A DNA stretch of 7,846 nucleotides from Chloroflexota bacterium (lineage in GTDB: Bacteria; Chloroflexota; Dehalococcoidia; UBA1151; UBA1328): the NCBI GenBank assembly GCA_002687335.1, contig NYZY01000014.1, positions 1-7,846 on the forward strand. Direction: 5' to 3'. This document shows positions 5,701 to 7,846 of this stretch, piece after piece (position 1 is the stretch's first letter; every line of letters starts with the position of its first letter). Below the pieces are notes generated by a model. That model was not told the DNA's origin. It ran no database searches and worked only from the letters and a program-made list of their open reading frames with translations. Made by a program: the position numbers and the translations under genes.

Positions 5701-7090
5701 AGATAGCCGGGTGTAAATTGTGGAAATCACTTGCAGATTCAAATGCATAGCCGATTTGTACGAGTAACGGTTCGGAAAGATGATGCCCTGCTACTTGTAG
5801 TGATACAGGCATTCCATCAGTATTGAGGCCACAGGGTAGAGCGATAGTTGGCAAACCAGCAAAATCGTAAGGAACAGTGAACCTGCCACTCCAGGGGTCT
5901 CTGTCGGGTGGGATGGGTCCGTATAACAACTCGGGTGTGACCGGATAAGATGCTCTTGCGGTTGAAGGGCACGCAAGGACATCTATTCCCGCCATTGTAT
6001 TTTCTAGCTCGCCGTTCATCATTAGCCTCGTTTGATGGGCCTCAGCGTAGTCCTTTGCAGAATAACCAGATCCTATTTCCAGCCATTCCTTAAAGAACGG
6101 ACCGTAATGGTCGGACTCGCTTGGGTACGTCGATGAATGTGCAAGGGCAGCTTCAGTGGTGCAGATGACCGGCCAGGCATCCATTGCATCTCGCATTATT
6201 TCAGGCATTTTTACGGGAATGATTGTTGCACCTAGTGATTCCAGTATCTTCACACCGTTTGTCACGGCCTCGTAGAAAGAAGTTTCCATGTCAGTTGATG
6301 AATAGTCTTCGTCCCAACCGATACGGAGTTGAGAGACCCCTTGGCCAATACCGGCGAGCATATCTGGTACATCCCCGGTAAGTGTGGTGGGATCATTTGG
6401 ATCCTGGCCCGAAATTGCCTGCAGCATTATCCCTGCATCGACAGACGATCGGGCTAATGGTCCCACGTGGTCTAGCGATGGGGCCAGATCCATGACGCCA
6501 TACCGGCTTACCAGCCCCCAAGTGGGTTTCAGTCCCACAACCCCACATACTGCTGCGGGATGTCGGATGGATCCTCCGGTATCGCTTCCCAGGGTCCCAT
6601 ATGCAAGACCAGCCGCAGTTGCGGCACCGGATCCACTGGAAGATGCTCCTGACCAGTGTGATTTCCGCCAAGGGTTTTCCGGTATTGCGAACTTTGGGTT
6701 GTAGCCACCCACGGCCCCTTCTGTCATGTTCAGTTTTCCGAGAGAGATAGCTCCTGCTTTTCGTAGGTTTATAACGACGGTTGCATCGGTTTTGGGTATG
6801 TTGTCTCGAAATACATATGAGCCGCCCATCGTTCTGATTCCGCTCGTGTCGCAGAGATCTTTAACCGCTATAGGAATACCGTGTAAAGGACCTCGATAAT
6901 TCCCTTTGACTATTTCTTGTTCTGCTTGTAGCGCCTCTTGCATAGCCTGCTCACCAGTAACCGTGGCGTAAGCTTTCAGAGTTCCGTCAAGCTTTTCTAT
7001 ACGTTCAAGTTGTGAGCGTGTTAGCTCTACCGGGGATAGATCGCCTGATTTAATAAGTGGAGCCAGTTCGTAAATCGTTTTGTAGTGCAT
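5699..7090 (-). CDS. Amidase-signature family hydrolase
   Basis: A complete 463-residue amidase-signature enzyme, which hydrolyses amide bonds to a carboxylate and ammonia or amine in the cytoplasm. The Ser-cisSer-Lys triad is intact: Lys77 in GIPIAVKDL, cis-Ser150 in SGASSSGSG, and nucleophile Ser174 in GSDTGGSIRHPAA. The spacing between the serines (24 residues) is that of the family. The later blocks GLKPTWGLVSRYG, DHVGPLARS, the YDFAGLPTIALPCG segment and DGMPVSLQVAG are all present, and the length is typical. It could be a general acylamidase or a subunit-A-like GatA relative, but no GatB or GatC genes are nearby, so a catabolic amidase is preferred. The ATG at 7090 gives the usual N-terminus (YELAPLIKSGDLSPVEL); no strong ribosome binding site precedes it. 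It is the first gene of the operon with the SDR and the epimerase-type protein. Confidence 0.93.
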   Translation of the reverse strand: MHYKTIYELAPLIKSGDLSPVELTRSQLERIEKLDGTLKAYATVTGEQAMQEALQAEQEIVKGNYRGPLHGIPIAVKDLCDTSGIRTMGGSYVFRDNIPKTDATVVINLRKAGAISLGKLNMTEGAVGGYNPKFAIPENPWRKSHWSGASSSGSGAATAAGLAYGTLGSDTGGSIRHPAAVCGVVGLKPTWGLVSRYGVMDLAPSLDHVGPLARSSVDAGIMLQAISGQDPNDPTTLTGDVPDMLAGIGQGVSQLRIGWDEDYSSTDMETSFYEAVTNGVKILESLGATIIPVKMPEIMRDAMDAWPVICTTEAALAHSSTYPSESDHYGPFFKEWLEIGSGYSAKDYAEAHQTRLMMNGELENTMAGIDVLACPSTARASYPVTPELLYGPIPPDRDPWSGRFTVPYDFAGLPTIALPCGLNTDGMPVSLQVAGHHLSEPLLVQIGYAFESASDFHNLHPAI

Positions 7091-7291
7091 CTTTAGGCCA
7101 ACCGAATCCTAGGGTGAAATCTGAACACGGAATGGAGTTTATCGTCAAATTGTCTGCTCATCGACACTTGATTGAATTCCCACCATTGTCAAACCCGTTG
7201 TTGGGTTGTTTTGTTTGCTGTGAGTTGCACTGGTTCATTTTTTACTGTTTCTTTATGAAATTTATGCGAACTTATGATTTGGTTATGGGAT

Positions 7292-7311
7292 GCAAAATAT
7301 TGCGGCAAAAT
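7292..7311. repeat. Near-palindrome with a repeated GCAAAAT, possible operator
   Basis: GCAAAATATTGC (7292-7303) pairs with its own complement at five of six positions. Its GCAAAAT recurs at 7305-7311, 13 bases along. The element overlaps the possible -35 box of the flavin oxidase gene, a common place for a repressor to bind. It is short and AT-rich, so chance is a real alternative. Confidence 0.25.
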
Positions 7312-7327
7312 TTTATTCTTGTATAGA
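7300..7327 (+). promoter_or_regulatory. Possible weak promoter for the flavin oxidase gene
   Basis: TTGCGG (7300-7305) and TATAGA (7322-7327) are 16 bases apart, matching three and four of six consensus bases. A transcript from here would have a leader of roughly 85 bases before the TTG start. The match is weak and other start sites in the gap are possible. Confidence 0.22.
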
Positions 7328-7404
7328 TGGGTTATTCGTGCGTTTTAATTGAATACTGTGCTACTTTCGCCGGAGATTTGTTGTTATGCAGATTTCAATC
7401 ACTT

Positions 7405-7410
7405 AAGGAG
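7405..7410 (+). promoter_or_regulatory. Ribosome binding site that fixes a TTG start
   Basis: AAGGAG stands eight bases before the TTG at 7419. A TAA at 7404-7406 closes the oxidase frame immediately upstream, and no ATG or GTG lies in frame before the FAD-binding motif, so this site effectively decides the start of the gene. Confidence 0.7.
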
Positions 7411-7418
7411 AAGATTCG

Positions 7419-7846
7419 TTGTCTCAGGAATTCGACTGCATCGTCATCGGGGTTGGAGGCATGGGAAGTTCCACACTGTACAACCTGGCTAAACGAGGTC
7501 GAAGAGTTCTTGGGTTGGAACAGTTTGACATTCCTCATGCTGAGGGATCCTCTCACGGGGTGAACCGGATCATACGGCTGGCTTACTACGAACATCCGTC
7601 CTATGTTCCTTTATTGCGAAGAGCTTATGAACTCTGGTCAGAGATTGAGTCTGTCACGGGTGAACAACTTCTTTATAAAACCGGCTCGATCGACACAGCC
7701 CCTTCGGGTCACGAGGTATTCGAAGGGTCGTTGGAATCATGCCTGCTGCACGACATACCACACCGTGTCCTTAATCACGCTCAAATCAACGAACAATTTC
7801 CTGGATATCAATTACCGCCTGGTCATATGGGGCTTTTGCAAGAGGA
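7419..7846 (+). CDS. FAD-dependent oxidase, sarcosine / N-methyltryptophan oxidase family (3' part outside window)
   Basis: The first 142 residues of a flavoprotein of the monomeric sarcosine oxidase / N-methyltryptophan oxidase group (DAO superfamily). These enzymes oxidise N-methyl amino acids, releasing formaldehyde and hydrogen peroxide. The start is TTG. Strand 1 (DCIVIG) leads into the FAD-binding G11-V-G-G-M-G16, and VLGLE34 supplies the acidic residue that binds the ribose. The family block SSHGVNRIIRLAYYEHPSY follows, with His46, Arg50 and Arg53 at the spacing of the flavin- and substrate-contacting residues His45, Arg49 and Arg52 of monomeric sarcosine oxidase. YVPLLRRAYELW and TGSID continue the pattern. 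Full members are about 370-390 residues, so roughly 240 residues lie beyond the window, including the cysteine that binds FAD covalently. It is divergent from the amidase operon. The exact N-methyl substrate is unknown. Confidence 0.88.
   Translation, partial: MSQEFDCIVIGVGGMGSSTLYNLAKRGRRVLGLEQFDIPHAEGSSHGVNRIIRLAYYEHPSYVPLLRRAYELWSEIESVTGEQLLYKTGSIDTAPSGHEVFEGSLESCLLHDIPHRVLNHAQINEQFPGYQLPPGHMGLLQE

Larger units (their letters stand above)
7091..7418. other. Divergent intergenic region between the amidase operon and the flavin oxidase
   Basis: This 328-base gap must hold the start signals for both divergent genes. It is T-rich on the plus strand and has no believable coding sequence. It contains a small inverted repeat, AACCC-N6-GGGTT (7192-7207), a near-palindrome around 7292-7303, a weak plus-strand promoter (7300-7327) and the ribosome binding site of the oxidase. 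On the minus strand a perfect TTGACA occurs (7187-7192), but no matching -10 box is found at a suitable distance, so I make no promoter call for the amidase operon. Confidence 0.6.

Noticed and set aside
6384..6704. Open frames on both strands within the amidase gene
   Set aside because: They are shadows of a fully conserved amidase reading frame and show no family motifs.
7192..7207. AACCC-N6-GGGTT as a terminator
   Set aside because: A five-base stem with no gene ending upstream on the plus strand. No reason to place a terminator there.
7057..7563. Two plus-strand open frames across the divergent gap and the oxidase start
   Set aside because: The first overlaps the amidase start and has a low-complexity product. 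The second runs in a different frame through the conserved FAD-binding region.

Overview
The window looks like part of a bacterial chromosome or metagenomic contig of moderate GC, rich in redox and amide-hydrolysing enzymes. A small F420H2-type (DDN-family) protein, several Rossmann-fold dehydrogenases, amidase-signature enzymes and a sarcosine-oxidase-type flavoprotein together recall F420-using Actinomycetota or Chloroflexota, for example marine SAR202-like lineages. That assignment is an inference from gene content only. No tRNA, rRNA, CRISPR array, transposase or phage gene was seen.

Left part, plus strand (1-2491). The window opens with the C-terminal remnant of an amidase (about 59-322). 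An unrelated-looking open frame that resembles the start of a GGDEF domain runs into it. Next come two tandem aldo/keto reductase (AKR) genes that arose by duplication. The first (455-1420) is intact. The second (1538-2491) has an in-frame TAA at codon 156, with clear homology continuing in the same frame to the natural end.

Middle, minus strand (2488-4078). A DDN-type nitroreductase-family gene converges on the second AKR copy and overlaps it by 4 bases. Upstream of it is a two-gene unit: a small glutaredoxin-like protein with a CGAC active site, overlapping by 14 bases a predicted lipoprotein of unknown function. A promoter with a TTGACA box and a TAGAAT box lies just ahead of this pair.

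Right part, minus strand (4075-7090). A compact operon runs amidase, then a short-chain dehydrogenase (SDR) with several non-canonical motif residues, then an NAD-dependent epimerase/dehydratase-type SDR. An intergenic region of about 330 bases separates this operon from a divergent FAD-dependent oxidase of the sarcosine / N-methyltryptophan oxidase family. That gene begins at a TTG and runs off the window.

Taken together the genes suggest catabolism of small amides, N-methylated amines and sugar-like carbonyl compounds: amide hydrolysis, oxidative N-demethylation, and alcohol or aldose oxidation. The substrates cannot be read from the sequence. I do not see a clearly new defence or mobile system. 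The items most worth a second look are the interrupted AKR duplicate, the SDR with altered catalytic and cofactor motifs, the overlapping redoxin/lipoprotein pair, and the broken amidase junction at the left edge.
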